From assembly GCA_020431645.1 (NCBI GenBank), contig JAGQHW010000009.1, positions 1 through 35,032 on the forward strand: a DNA stretch of 35,032 nt, written 5' to 3'. A model generated the notes under the pieces. It did no database searches, was not told the DNA's origin, and saw only the letters and a program-made list of their open reading frames with translations. The stretch comes from Carnobacterium sp. (GTDB lineage: Bacteria; Bacillota; Bacilli; Lactobacillales; Carnobacteriaceae). Below are positions 1-8,382 of the stretch, in pieces; the stretch's first letter is position 1; each line of letters opens with the position of its first letter. A program made the position numbers and the translations under genes.

Positions 1-338
1 TAACGAAAAAGGGGAAGAACAAAAAAAATTAATCAAGACGTTGCTTTCAGAACCTAAAACTGGACAAATTTACGGAAAACGTAAAATTGATGTAGAACCA
101 GTGTTCGGTTTTCTGAAAGCTAATTTGGGTTTCACTCGTCTTTCAGTAAGAGGAAAGGATAAGGTGAAAAATGAACTAGGATTTGCCTTCATGGCCGTTA
201 ACATGAGGAAATATGCCAGTAGATTATCCTCCCCGTCGGGGAGTTCTATCAAATTGACACAAAAAAAGATTCTATTTATCAGCAAAACTGATAAATGGAA
301 TCTTTTTTCTTATTAGTAGCTAGTTATGTCCCAGCCTC
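1..338 (+). mobile_element. IS1182-family insertion sequence, right-hand part
   Basis: This is the 3' part of an insertion sequence cut by the window edge. It contains the C-terminal transposase reading frame and ends in a terminal repeat whose reverse complement reads GAGGCTGGGACATAACT (322-338). That sequence matches the candidate left repeat at 34569-34585 in 13 of 17 positions, counted by eye. The exact outer boundary is inferred, and no target-site duplication could be tested because the left half is missing. Confidence 0.75.
2..316 (+). CDS. IS1182-family transposase, C-terminal fragment (runs off left edge)
   Basis: The frame is open to the left edge, so this is the tail of a longer gene and not a short ORF starting at 41. 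The residues YGKRKIDVEPVFGFLKAN and then VKNELGFAFMAVNMRKYA are the typical C-terminal segment of IS1182-type DDE transposases, including the conserved glutamate in DVEPVFG. The protein catalyses transposition of its own element. The last ~35 residues after RKYASRL are lysine-rich, of low conservation, and run almost to the terminal repeat. The right end of the window starts a transposase of the same type and orientation. Whether the two are copies of one element cannot be shown, because they cover different parts of the gene. Confidence 0.85.
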   Translation, partial: NEKGEEQKKLIKTLLSEPKTGQIYGKRKIDVEPVFGFLKANLGFTRLSVRGKDKVKNELGFAFMAVNMRKYASRLSSPSGSSIKLTQKKILFISKTDKWNLFSY

Positions 339-541
339 TTTTCTTTTATTTGAGTTTAATTCAAACACTATCTAAGTCTGTTTCATTTTTTTCATACATT
401 TTTATTTAGTATTATTATTAAAAATGAGACTCCTGTGTTGTTAAAAAAAGTAGTCATCTGTTTAATTGTATCTACTCATGGTACAATAAGGAGTTGATAA
501 GAGAAGATTTCATCAGCTGATAAATATGGAGGAATAAAAGA

Positions 542-754
542 ATGAATAAACAATGGACAATAGGTAAAATTAAAGAATTTGTTGAAAAAAATTCAGATAG
601 TAAGTTGCTATCGACTGAATATCACGGCTTTTCTCAAAAACTGCTGTTTAAATGTGCATGTGGTGCTAACTTTGAAAAAACATTTACCAAATTTAAAAAT
701 AAAAACCAACGTAAATGTGAAGTTTGCCAACCGTTAAAAAAGCCAATTGAATAA
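542..754 (+). CDS. Small zinc-ribbon-like protein, function unknown
   Basis: This 70-residue, lysine-rich protein has a good ribosome binding site (GGAGG about 8 bases before the ATG). Four cysteines, C38, C40, C59 and C62, form a CxC...CxxC pattern with the spacing of a small zinc ribbon. The aromatic pattern around the cysteines resembles the short treble-clef or zinc-ribbon domains seen beside homing endonucleases and in phage proteins. It has no signal peptide or membrane segment. It stands alone between an IS end and a shared terminator, which suits an accessory or mobile-associated gene. A nucleic-acid-binding role is only inferred from the fold. The gene call itself is supported by the RBS, the cysteine pattern and the terminator placed just behind it. 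Confidence 0.6.
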   Translation: MNKQWTIGKIKEFVEKNSDSKLLSTEYHGFSQKLLFKCACGANFEKTFTKFKNKNQRKCEVCQPLKKPIE

Positions 755-761
755 AGACAGT

Positions 762-810
762 AAAAAAGGGGTACTGATTTTTCTCTAAGAAGAATCGGCA
801 TCCCTTTTTT
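762..810. terminator. Bidirectional rho-independent terminator
   Basis: A long imperfect hairpin has arms AAAAAGGGGTACTGATT and AATCGGCATCCCTTTTT, with an A-run on one side and a T-run on the other. It lies between the convergent zinc-ribbon gene and the aldehyde dehydrogenase gene and can serve both. Confidence 0.85.
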
Positions 811-850
811 GTGTTAAAAATAGTTAATGGGCAGTTTCACATACAATCAA

Positions 851-2233
851 TTAGTTTAAAAAACGACGAATCCATTTTAACTTGTTATCGGAGTAAGGTG
901 GAAAGATAAATGGGGCCTCTATTTTTTTAGAAGATAAGATGCTTCGCTCGTGTGAAAAGGTAGTAAAGCTAGTTTTTCCATGGTAAGAACCCATGCCGGA
1001 ATTTCCGACTCCACCAAAAGGCAGATTAGGAGAAACCAGGTGGAAAATAGTGTTATTAATAGTCACACCACCTGAACTTGTTTCATGGATAATTTTATTT
1101 TGGGTGTTTTTATCGTTAGAAAAAATATAAAGAGCTAATGGTTTAGAACGTTTATTTATTTGTGTGAGTGTTTCCTCTAAATCATCAAAGCTAATAATAG
1201 GTAATAGTGGACCGAATAGTTCCTCTTTCATAGCAGGGGAGGTCCATGTAGACTCAAGTAAAGTCGGTTCAATGTATCGATCAGTTAAATCGACATGCCC
1301 ACCGAATATAATTTCGTCTATAGATTCTTTTAAAATAGTCATTAAGCGAGTCGTGTGTCTTTCATTAACAATCCTTGGAAAGTCAGGACTATTCTGTATA
1401 GAAGTTCCGTAAAACTGTTTAATAACTTTTTGACATTCCTCGATAAAAGGCTGTTTAAGTTCTTTATGAATAAGAACATAATCTGGTGCAACACAAGTTT
1501 GTCCGGCATTAAGTAGTTTCCCATAAAGAATTCTTTTAGCAGCTTGTTTTATATCAGCATCTTTTAAGACAAGAGCAGGACTTTTTCCACCCAGTTCAAG
1601 TGTTACCGGAGTTAAATGCTCAGCAGCAGCTTTCATAATTTCTTTTCCAACCGTTGTACTTCCTGTAAAAAAAATATAATCAAATGGGTGCTCTAGCAAC
1701 TCAATATTCGCTTCAATGCCACCTTCAACAACAGAGATGTAATCAGCATTAAACGTATCAGTAATCATTTCTTGAATAACTTTTGAAACAGTGGGGACCA
1801 TTTCGGATGGTTTTAAAACAGCAGTATTTCCTGCAGAAATAGCTCCAATCAAAGGTTCAATCAACAATTGGAAAGGATAATTAAAAGGCCCAATAATAAG
1901 TACAGTTCCGTATGGTTCATGGTGCGTTTTACTTTTTGAAGGAAAGAGAAAAAGAGGAGTTGAGACTGTCTTATCTTTAGCCCATTTTGGTAATTTTTTC
2001 TTTGTTTCTCTAATGCTATTTAAGACAAATCCTATTTCTGTCGCGTAACTTTCTGTAGGACTTTTTCCCAAATCTTTTTTTAAAGCTTCATTAATTTGTG
2101 ACTCGTATTTTAAGATAGCCGCATACAATTTTTCTAATTGAGTAATACGAAAAGAAACCTCTTTAGTACGATTTGTATTAAAAAAGGTCTGGTGTTGGTT
2201 CATTATATTTGCTACATCTAGTGGGTTTTCCAT
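851..2233 (-). CDS. Aldehyde dehydrogenase, class 3-like (AldH/YwdH type)
   Basis: This NAD(P)-dependent enzyme oxidises aldehydes to carboxylic acids. At 460 residues it has the length of the short class-3-like bacterial aldehyde dehydrogenases. Visible active-site elements are the oxyanion Asn118 in GPFNYP, Lys141 in KPSE for cofactor binding, the general base Glu213 in LELGGKSP and the nucleophile Cys247 in NAGQTCVAP. The late EELFGPLLPI motif is also present. The start is set by GGAGGA just upstream. The gene follows msrA by 40 bases on the same strand, so the two are probably co-transcribed. The pairing suggests handling of oxidative damage products (reactive aldehydes, oxidised methionine). 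The substrate is not determinable from sequence. Confidence 0.92.
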   Translation of the reverse strand: MENPLDVANIMNQHQTFFNTNRTKEVSFRITQLEKLYAAILKYESQINEALKKDLGKSPTESYATEIGFVLNSIRETKKKLPKWAKDKTVSTPLFLFPSKSKTHHEPYGTVLIIGPFNYPFQLLIEPLIGAISAGNTAVLKPSEMVPTVSKVIQEMITDTFNADYISVVEGGIEANIELLEHPFDYIFFTGSTTVGKEIMKAAAEHLTPVTLELGGKSPALVLKDADIKQAAKRILYGKLLNAGQTCVAPDYVLIHKELKQPFIEECQKVIKQFYGTSIQNSPDFPRIVNERHTTRLMTILKESIDEIIFGGHVDLTDRYIEPTLLESTWTSPAMKEELFGPLLPIISFDDLEETLTQINKRSKPLALYIFSNDKNTQNKIIHETSSGGVTINNTIFHLVSPNLPFGGVGNSGMGSYHGKTSFTTFSHERSILSSKKIEAPFIFPPYSDNKLKWIRRFLN

Positions 2234-2273
2234 GAGCTATCCTCCATTTTTTTAGTAGTAATTGGTTTAGAAA

Positions 2274-3104
2274 TTAGTTAAACCAACTCAGTTTAGTCTG
2301 AATCTTATCTTGTATTCTTTGATAAGCCATTAACTGTCTTCGAGCTTGTTCAATTTGTTTGTATTTCCTAGGATTCTTTTTGTAAAATTGTTGATGAAAA
2401 TTTTCAGCTGGCCAAAATAGGGTAGCTGATTGAATAAAGGTAATAATGGGTTTCTTGTACTTACCAGAGTCAACTAACTGCTGCTTTGATTTTTCAGCAA
2501 GTTGTCGTTGACTGTCATTTCGAACGAAAATAATTGGACGGTATTGGCTGCCACGATCTTGAAATTGACCCAACGTATCTGTTGGATCAGTGAGTTGCCA
2601 ATAGAGAGTTAACAACTCTTCGTAATGGATGATTCTCGTATCAAAGATAATCTCCACAGCTTCTACGTGTCCAGTAGCTTGACTGATTACTTGATCATAA
2701 GTCGGATGAGCTATTTCTCCTCCAGTATAACCTGATAAGACGGAAACAATCCCATTGAGAGTTTCAAAAGGTTCGACCATACACCAAAAACAACCTCCAG
2801 CAAAAATGGCTGAGTCTTGATGGACTACATTACTTGTGTAGTGTTTCGTTAAATCAAAGGACAGACTTGTAGCAGCATTACCAGTTAGTTTATTGTAAAA
2901 ATCTGTTACATCAGGAGTCAGTGTCCCTCTTAAGGCAAGTGGGCGTAATTGGGCTTCTAGTTTTGCAAGGAGAGTATCAAAATTAGCCTCTTCTTCTAAG
3001 CTGTTTTTAGCAATCGTCAATAAAGACCGTTCCCATTCGCGAGTTCCAGGATTGAGAACAAGGTTATATAAATCATTGAGCGTCTCTTCAAGATTTAGTC
3101 TCAT
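2274..3104 (-). CDS. msrA: Peptide-methionine (S)-S-oxide reductase with bacteriocin-immunity-like N-terminal domain
   Basis: The C-terminal ~180 residues are MsrA, which reduces the S-epimer of methionine sulfoxide in proteins. The catalytic motif GCFWC has its nucleophile at Cys105, followed by EPF. The family signatures SGYTGG, GHVEAVE and QYRP are all present. The protein is 276 residues, about 100 longer than a plain MsrA. The extra N-terminus (about 1-75) is helical, with the pattern LYNLVLNP, then a [13 protein letters not shown] segment, then a segment ending DFYNKLT. From memory this resembles the four-helix enterocin A/pediocin-type immunity proteins of lactic acid bacteria. The start is fixed by AGGAGGTC seven bases upstream. 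No MsrB is adjacent. The MsrA call is firm; the N-terminal assignment is an inference. Confidence 0.93.
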   Translation of the reverse strand: MRLNLEETLNDLYNLVLNPGTREWERSLLTIAKNSLEEEANFDTLLAKLEAQLRPLALRGTLTPDVTDFYNKLTGNAATSLSFDLTKHYTSNVVHQDSAIFAGGCFWCMVEPFETLNGIVSVLSGYTGGEIAHPTYDQVISQATGHVEAVEIIFDTRIIHYEELLTLYWQLTDPTDTLGQFQDRGSQYRPIIFVRNDSQRQLAEKSKQQLVDSGKYKKPIITFIQSATLFWPAENFHQQFYKKNPRKYKQIEQARRQLMAYQRIQDKIQTKLSWFN

Positions 3105-3231
3105 CTAGATGACCTCCTTTGTCTTTACTGTTCTATAAAAAAAGCTGTTTTTTTTAGAATACTCCTTTTTTCTATTATACCTTAGCAAGAAGGGACTAAG
3201 AACTATTTGAATCCATAGATACAATAAAAAT

Positions 3232-3282
3232 AAAAAAACACTAAATAGAGGAGTAAAAATAGTCTTCTATTTAGTGGTTTTT
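3232..3282 (-). terminator. Terminator after the nucleoid-associated protein gene
   Basis: An 11-bp perfect stem, CACTAAATAGA paired with TCTATTTAGTG, is followed on the minus strand by a T-rich tract. It lies directly downstream of the gene ending at 3313. Confidence 0.8.
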
Positions 3283-3312
3283 CGATTAGTTCGATTTAAT
3301 TTTTATTTCTTG

Positions 3313-4314
3313 TTAAAACAAGTTTTTTATTTTCTCAATATTTTTAATCATCACTGAAGTCGTTCCATCAGGATTGTTAATAAACTCAACAACTTCTGGA
3401 TCTCGATACAGTTCGATAGGGATGCTGATTTCTATCCCATTATCTAAACGAAATTTTTGTTTAGAATACTTTGGACCAGCGACAGCAACTTGAGCGGGTG
3501 CTTTATCTACGTAGCCTAACTCTTTAATTTCTTCAAAAAACTTTTCTTTTTTCTCATGATTATCGCCATAAAGAGTCTCGGCAATCACTTTGTTATCAAG
3601 AACATGCTCTTCAGTCATACTGTGAACGAGGGCGTCCTTGGCATCAGCTAGTACCTGGAATTCTTCGTCATTAAATGCTTTACTTGTTTTTTGGACGGCT
3701 TTTTTTATGATAGAGATATTTTCCTTAAGACTAGGTTCAGGTTTGTCTTCTAAAAATAATTCTGTAAAATAATATATTTTTTCGGCTAATTCAGCAATCA
3801 TGTGTTTTTTCTCAATCACATGGTATTCCATCTTATTTAAATCTAATACCATTCCTTCTTGAATTGCCTGACGAGCACTTGGTAAAATAGAACGATTGAT
3901 AATCAATTGATTGGTTAGCATTTCTTCTTCGTATGAAATGTAATGCGTGATACTGTCGGAATAATTTAATTTGAACAAGCCTAAACACGGGACTTCGTCT
4001 AATGTGAAGAAGACAAACAATAAATCTGCTGGCGGTATCTCTGGATTAAGTTTTGTAATCGAAAAAAACTTTTCGGTTAAGGTTTTTGTTGTGTCAATAA
4101 AATCATCTTGAAGAGCATTGAAAGGTTGAATTAAAGGGTTGTTTTCTGATAACACGCCAGTTTTCATATTATCGGAATCTTCTACTTTTTCTATCATAGC
4201 GTGAAGATAATCAAACGTAAATTTTTCTGTTAGATCTAAACCGGCAAAAGAAAAAATAGGTTCGTTGCTATTCAGATCAAAAATGTGTAATACGGCTTCT
4301 TTAATATAAATCAT
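3313..4314 (-). CDS. Nucleoid-associated protein, NdpA/YejK family
   Basis: This 333-residue cytoplasmic protein resembles the 37-kDa nucleoid-associated family (NdpA/YejK). The N-terminus IKEAVLHIFDLN and the C-terminal segment with FRLDNGIEISIP fit that family's layout. Family members bind the nucleoid and interact with DNA or topoisomerases. In Gram-positives the role is poorly known. The longer possible start at 4329 is rejected: that ATG lies inside the ribosome binding site (ATGGAGGG), and GGAGGG is ideally spaced for the ATG at 4314. The gene is a single transcription unit with its own terminator. There is no sign of transfer or damage. Confidence 0.8.
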   Translation of the reverse strand: MIYIKEAVLHIFDLNSNEPIFSFAGLDLTEKFTFDYLHAMIEKVEDSDNMKTGVLSENNPLIQPFNALQDDFIDTTKTLTEKFFSITKLNPEIPPADLLFVFFTLDEVPCLGLFKLNYSDSITHYISYEEEMLTNQLIINRSILPSARQAIQEGMVLDLNKMEYHVIEKKHMIAELAEKIYYFTELFLEDKPEPSLKENISIIKKAVQKTSKAFNDEEFQVLADAKDALVHSMTEEHVLDNKVIAETLYGDNHEKKEKFFEEIKELGYVDKAPAQVAVAGPKYSKQKFRLDNGIEISIPIELYRDPEVVEFINNPDGTTSVMIKNIEKIKNLF

Positions 4315-4433
4315 TTTTATTCCCTCCATTTTCAGTCACGCTTAAGAGTATCTCACAAATGAGACAAGCAAAAAAGAGCTTTTTTTTAAACTATAAATGT
4401 GGTTTCTTAAAAAGGCTTATTTCTAAAACAATA

Positions 4434-4473
4434 AAGCGAGCTAACTTTCAGTATTAGTGAAGGTAGCTCGCTT
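4434..4473 (-). terminator. Terminator after cstR
   Basis: The stem pairs AAGCGAGCTA with TAGCTCGCTT and extends with imperfect pairing towards a short loop. On the minus strand it is followed by a T-rich stretch. It ends the persulfide-response operon, just behind the stop codon at 4480. Confidence 0.85.
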
Positions 4474-4479
4474 AGTTCA

Positions 4480-4755
4480 TTATTTTTTAACGATCATATT
4501 AATGGCTTGATCAATTTTTTTAGCTTGATCTTGCAAGTCGTTAGTTGGATTCTCAAAACAATTTTTCAAGTTTTCAGCAACGATGATGCCCATTACGCGG
4601 TCAATACTAGCGCGAGTTGCACTTAGTTGTGTAATAACATCGATGCATTCTTTATCTTCGTCAATCATTTTTTGAATGCCGCGAACTTGGCCTTCGGTTC
4701 GTTTTAAACGATTGATTAGTTTCTTTTTTTGTTCTTGTTTATCTGACGTATCCAT
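4480..4755 (-). CDS. cstR: CsoR/RcnR-family repressor, CstR-type persulfide sensor
   Basis: This 91-residue all-helical DUF156 protein has the family signature RLKRTEGQVRGIQKMI. The two conserved cysteines are present (C37 and C66), but the copper-ligand His of CsoR is replaced by Asn62 in ENLKNC. In Staphylococcus aureus CstR the same position is also Asn (ENLIEC), and that protein senses persulfides through a dithiol pair and does not bind Cu(I). The next gene upstream in the operon is a CoA-disulfide reductase with rhodanese, TusA and DsrE modules, which fits sulfide stress. The start at 4755 is preferred: MDTSDKQ has an AGAAGGG site, while the longer frame to 4812 has none. The protein likely represses its own operon at the palindrome at 7306-7328. 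Confidence 0.85.
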   Translation of the reverse strand: MDTSDKQEQKKKLINRLKRTEGQVRGIQKMIDEDKECIDVITQLSATRASIDRVMGIIVAENLKNCFENPTNDLQDQAKKIDQAINMIVKK

Positions 4756-4819
4756 AGTATCCCTTCTTTCTAAAAGTCGGTTATAGTATACCCTTTTATA
4801 CAGAAATGGCAAACAGATA

Positions 4820-7264
4820 TTAGATGAATAAGTTTAAATTAGATTCTTCGCTGTCGCCAAGGTAAGCTGCCACGCCACCGTATTCAACAAAATCAAATAG
4901 TTCTTCTTTTTCGATTCCCATAATATCCATACTCATTGTACAAGCAATAAACTTAACGCCTAATTTACTAGCTTTTTCAATCATAAGTGGCAATGGATCG
5001 ACATTTTTTTGTTTCATTACTGTTTTCATCATTTTAGCACCAGCACCGCCCATATTCATTGAAGAAATAGGTAAGCTATCAGCATTATTAGGAAGCATGA
5101 TATCAAATAATTTTGCCATACCACGTTTTTGTATTTTTTGTTTTTTCAAAACACTAAGTCCCCAGAAAGTAAAGAATATTGTGACGTTTTTCCCCATTGC
5201 GGCTGCGCCTGAAGCGATAATCATTGAGGCTAGTGCTTTATCCATATCGCCGCTAAAGACGACCATTGTTGCGCCTTCTTTTGTTTCTTTCATCATTCCT
5301 TCTTTTGGAAAGGCAGTTTTTTGAAGATGGTTTCCTTTTGAAAGAGTAGCGACAACTTTATCGCCTTCAATTTCATTTTTTAAGACTGTATTACCCGTGC
5401 TCTTAGCCCAAGCTTCGATGTCAGCGCTAAAACCAAAATCACTGGCTTTGACGACCATTTGTTGACCAGTAGACATTTGGTCCATTTGTTCTTTCACTTT
5501 TAAAATTGGCCCAGGGCACTGTAAGCCACAAGCATCTACTTCAATAAGTGTTAAAGGGCAAGTTTGAGCAGCTTCAACGGATTGTTCTTTATTCGATTTT
5601 TTGAAAGGTTTGTTTTTTAAAGCATACGTTGCGATTTTGTAAGTCTTATAACCACCGTCAAGATTTTTTACATCAAATCCATGATGCATTAAAATTCTTG
5701 CAGCGTTGTAGCCACGTTGCCCAACTTGACAATAAACATAAATAGTTTTGTCTTTTGGCAATTCAGCTAATCTATTTCTCAATTGATTTAATGGGATAAA
5801 GGCTCCTTTTGGTAATGATCCCGTTGCCAGTTCAAAATCTTCTCTAATATCTAGAAAGAAAGCATCTTGGTCTAATAACGCATCTACTTCATGCCATTGA
5901 AAGGTTCTGATTTTATCGTTCATCATGTTATCAGCTGTATAGCCTAACATGTTGACTGGGTCTTTAGCACTTGAATAAGGTGGAGCATATGCCAATTCAA
6001 TCTCAGCTAGTTGATCTGCTGTTGCGCCAAATTTCATAGCGGTAGCGATTACGTCAATACGCTTATCGACCCCTTTTGTTCCTACTCCTTGTGCACCTAG
6101 AATGGTACCATCATTTCCGAAAAGTAATTTTAAATGAATCGGGCTAGCACCAGGATAATAACCAGCATGTGAGTTAGGGTGAACATGAATGATTTGGAAG
6201 TCGATGCCTTTATTTTTCAACATGCGCTCACTATTTCCAGTTGAAGCAGCAGTCAATTCAAAAATTTTAGCAACAGATGTTCCTTGTGTTCCAGGATATG
6301 CTGCCGGAATACCATTGATAATATCTGCTACTAAGCGTCCTTGACGGTTTGCTGGCCAGGCAAGCGGGATATTGGTAGGCGATCCATCGACAACATCTTT
6401 TACTTCGATAACGTCGCCAATAGCGAAGATATTAGGGTAGTTTGTTTGAAGTTGCTCGTTTACTTTAATCGCATTTTTGAAGCCGAGCTCGATACCGGAT
6501 TCTTTAGCAAGTGTGTTTTCTGGAGTAACCCCGATAGATAAAATTGTCATATCTGTATCTAAAACAGTGCCACTTGTTAAAAGTAATTTCTTGCCGTTTT
6601 CTTTAAACTCTTTTAAACCATCATTTAATAATAAATTAACACCATGCATATTGATTTGAGTGTGCAATTGTTGGGCCATTTCGAAGTCGATATTAGGCAT
6701 CACTTGAGGAGCCATCTCAACTAATTGAACATCTAAATCCAACTCTTTAAGGTTCTCCATCATTTCTAAGCCGATAAACCCACCACCAATGACCGTTACG
6801 GTTTGAATCGCATGTTTTGTGATGTACTCTTTAATTAAATCCATATCAGGAATATTACGCAAAGAAAAAACATTTTCAGCCGTTTCCATTCCTGTGATAG
6901 CTGGTGTGATAGCTTTAGCGCCAGTTGATATAATTAATTTATCAAAAGTTTCTGTATAGGTTTCACCTGTTTGATGATTTAAAACAGAAAGTTCATTATT
7001 TATCGGATCAATTGTTGTTACTTCGGAAAAGTTGCGAATATCTAATGCATATTGTTGCTCCATGCCTTCAACGGTTTGTAAGAGTAAGCTATCGCGTTCT
7101 TTGATTTCCCCACCAATATGGTATGGAAGGCCACAGTTAGCGAATGAAATATATTCACCTTTTTCAAAAAGAATGATGTTGTCGTCTTCGTTTAAACGAC
7201 GAAGTCTAGTAGCTGCTGTTGCACCACCAGCTACACCGCCGATAATAAGTATTTTTTGAGCCAT
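4820..7264 (-). CDS. Multidomain CoA-disulfide reductase / rhodanese / TusA / DsrE persulfide-handling protein
   Basis: This 814-residue cytoplasmic fusion has four modules in order. Residues 1-445 are a FAD/NAD(P)H CoA-disulfide reductase with GGVAGG (9-14) and the redox Cys44 in FANCGLPYHIGG. Residues 455-550 are a rhodanese with persulfide Cys512 in YCQVGQRG. Residues 572-645 are a TusA-like sulfur carrier with Cys583 in LQCPGP. Residues 662-814 are a DsrE-like domain with Cys775 in ACTMSMD. Together they should reduce CoA-disulfide or polysulfide and relay sulfane sulfur from cysteine to cysteine. The nearest functional parallel is the S. aureus cst operon, where such modules are partly separate genes. 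The RBS is GGAGAA. cstR follows 64 bases downstream. The promoter is covered by a CstR-like operator. Confidence 0.9.
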   Translation of the reverse strand: MAQKILIIGGVAGGATAATRLRRLNEDDNIILFEKGEYISFANCGLPYHIGGEIKERDSLLLQTVEGMEQQYALDIRNFSEVTTIDPINNELSVLNHQTGETYTETFDKLIISTGAKAITPAITGMETAENVFSLRNIPDMDLIKEYITKHAIQTVTVIGGGFIGLEMMENLKELDLDVQLVEMAPQVMPNIDFEMAQQLHTQINMHGVNLLLNDGLKEFKENGKKLLLTSGTVLDTDMTILSIGVTPENTLAKESGIELGFKNAIKVNEQLQTNYPNIFAIGDVIEVKDVVDGSPTNIPLAWPANRQGRLVADIINGIPAAYPGTQGTSVAKIFELTAASTGNSERMLKNKGIDFQIIHVHPNSHAGYYPGASPIHLKLLFGNDGTILGAQGVGTKGVDKRIDVIATAMKFGATADQLAEIELAYAPPYSSAKDPVNMLGYTADNMMNDKIRTFQWHEVDALLDQDAFFLDIREDFELATGSLPKGAFIPLNQLRNRLAELPKDKTIYVYCQVGQRGYNAARILMHHGFDVKNLDGGYKTYKIATYALKNKPFKKSNKEQSVEAAQTCPLTLIEVDACGLQCPGPILKVKEQMDQMSTGQQMVVKASDFGFSADIEAWAKSTGNTVLKNEIEGDKVVATLSKGNHLQKTAFPKEGMMKETKEGATMVVFSGDMDKALASMIIASGAAAMGKNVTIFFTFWGLSVLKKQKIQKRGMAKLFDIMLPNNADSLPISSMNMGGAGAKMMKTVMKQKNVDPLPLMIEKASKLGVKFIACTMSMDIMGIEKEELFDFVEYGGVAAYLGDSEESNLNLFI

Positions 7265-7305
7265 GAGGAATTCTCCTTTAAATTTGATTGTTTTTTCACA
7301 ATATA

Positions 7306-7328
7306 AACATACCCTATAGGGGTATGTT
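7306..7328 (-). promoter_or_regulatory. CstR-like operator in the persulfide operon promoter
   Basis: A perfect inverted repeat, AACATACCC and GGGTATGTT, is separated by five bases and has the GC-tract core typical of CsoR/CstR operators. On the minus strand it fills the spacer and the -10 (TATGTT) of a promoter whose -35 is TTGACT (7329-7334) with a 17-base spacer. Binding would block RNA polymerase. This is strong evidence for autoregulation by the CstR homologue encoded in the same operon. Confidence 0.85.
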
Positions 7329-7402
7329 AGTCAAGTGGTTTAATGAACAAGGTGAAAATCTTTCTAGGTATAGGTAATTAGAAAACAATCAGAAAATTTA
7401 TC

Positions 7403-7423
7403 CTTATCCATATGGGGGTATAT
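7403..7423. promoter_or_regulatory. Possible second, weaker CstR-like site
   Basis: The stretch TTATCCATATGGGGGTATA carries the same G-tract half (GGGGTAT) as the main operator, but with a degenerate other half. It lies about 80 bases upstream, towards dapF. CstR-regulated promoters often have two sites. This one is only suggestive. Confidence 0.35.
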
Positions 7424-7533
7424 TTTTTTCAACTTTTTTTAAAAAAGATACTTAAACGAATGGATAAAAGGTTTCGCTTAAACAGATGAATTAATTTATA
7501 CTTAATTATAAATAAATCTAAAGGAGTACTAAA

Positions 7534-8382
7534 ATGGATTTTATAAAGATGCACGGTATTGGTAATGATTATATTTACGTCAATGATTTAGATGAAAGGA
7601 TAACAAATCCAGAAGCTGTTTCTTTATTTGTGAGTGACCGACATTTTGGTATTGGATCGGATGGATTAATCTTGATTCGGCCATCTAATAAAGCTGATTT
7701 TATGATGAAAATGTACAATGCGGACGGCTCACAAGGTGCAATGTGTGGAAATGGTATTCGTTGTTTTTCAAAATTTGTTTATGATGAAGGATTAACTGTT
7801 AAAGAAACATTAACGGTCGAGACGAAAAGTGGCATCAAAACTATTGAATTAAAAAAAATGGATGATGAAGTTACTGGAGCTCGCGTAGCGATGGAAACGC
7901 CTATTTTAAAGACAAAAGACATACCTATGATTTGGACTGAGAAAGAGTGCATCAACCAGCCTTTACAAGTAAATGGCAAAATCTACCAAGTAACGGCGGT
8001 TTCAATGGGTAATCCTCATGTTGTAACGTTTGTGGAGAATACAAAAGAAATAGACATTGAAAAAATAGGCCCTTACTTCGAACATCATGAGGCATTTCCG
8101 GAACAAGTGAATACCGAATTTATCCGGATTATTGATAATCAAACAATTGAGATGCGTGTCTGGGAAAGAGGTTCTGGCGAAACATTGGCTTGTGGGACGG
8201 GTGCTTGTGCTGCTGTAGTGGCTGCGCATTTAAATGGATACACCGATAGAAAAGTAACGGTAAAACTATTAGGTGGAGATTTGGCAATTGAATGGGAAGA
8301 AGAAACAGGTATTATATATATGTCCGGTTCAGCTACAACCGTATACAAAGGAACAATAAACCTCAAGGGAGTGGAAGTGTAA
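7534..8382 (+). CDS. dapF: Diaminopimelate epimerase
   Basis: This PLP-independent epimerase converts LL- to meso-diaminopimelate, the precursor of lysine and of meso-DAP peptidoglycan. It has 282 residues, the normal length. The two catalytic cysteines are Cys71 in MCGNGIRC and Cys220 in LACGTGACAA. The N-terminal MHGIGNDYI motif is also typical. The start ATG has AAAGGAG upstream and a TATACT -10-like element at 7497-7502. dapL starts at the very next base after the stop codon, so the two enzymes for consecutive steps are translationally coupled. No lysine riboswitch is visible in the short leader. Confidence 0.96.
   Translation: MDFIKMHGIGNDYIYVNDLDERITNPEAVSLFVSDRHFGIGSDGLILIRPSNKADFMMKMYNADGSQGAMCGNGIRCFSKFVYDEGLTVKETLTVETKSGIKTIELKKMDDEVTGARVAMETPILKTKDIPMIWTEKECINQPLQVNGKIYQVTAVSMGNPHVVTFVENTKEIDIEKIGPYFEHHEAFPEQVNTEFIRIIDNQTIEMRVWERGSGETLACGTGACAAVVAAHLNGYTDRKVTVKLLGGDLAIEWEEETGIIYMSGSATTVYKGTINLKGVEV

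Noticed and set aside
41-316. A complete 91-residue gene starting at TTG 41
   Set aside because: The frame is open to the left edge and the residues match the interior of a transposase, so it is a fragment of a longer gene.
512-521. Perfect palindrome ATCAGCTGAT before the zinc-ribbon gene as an operator
   Set aside because: It is only ten bases with no second copy or linked regulator; such short palindromes occur by chance.
7265-7533. Lysine riboswitch upstream of dapF
   Set aside because: The leader is too short and lacks the conserved multi-helix L-box. Its symmetry is explained by the CstR-like operator.
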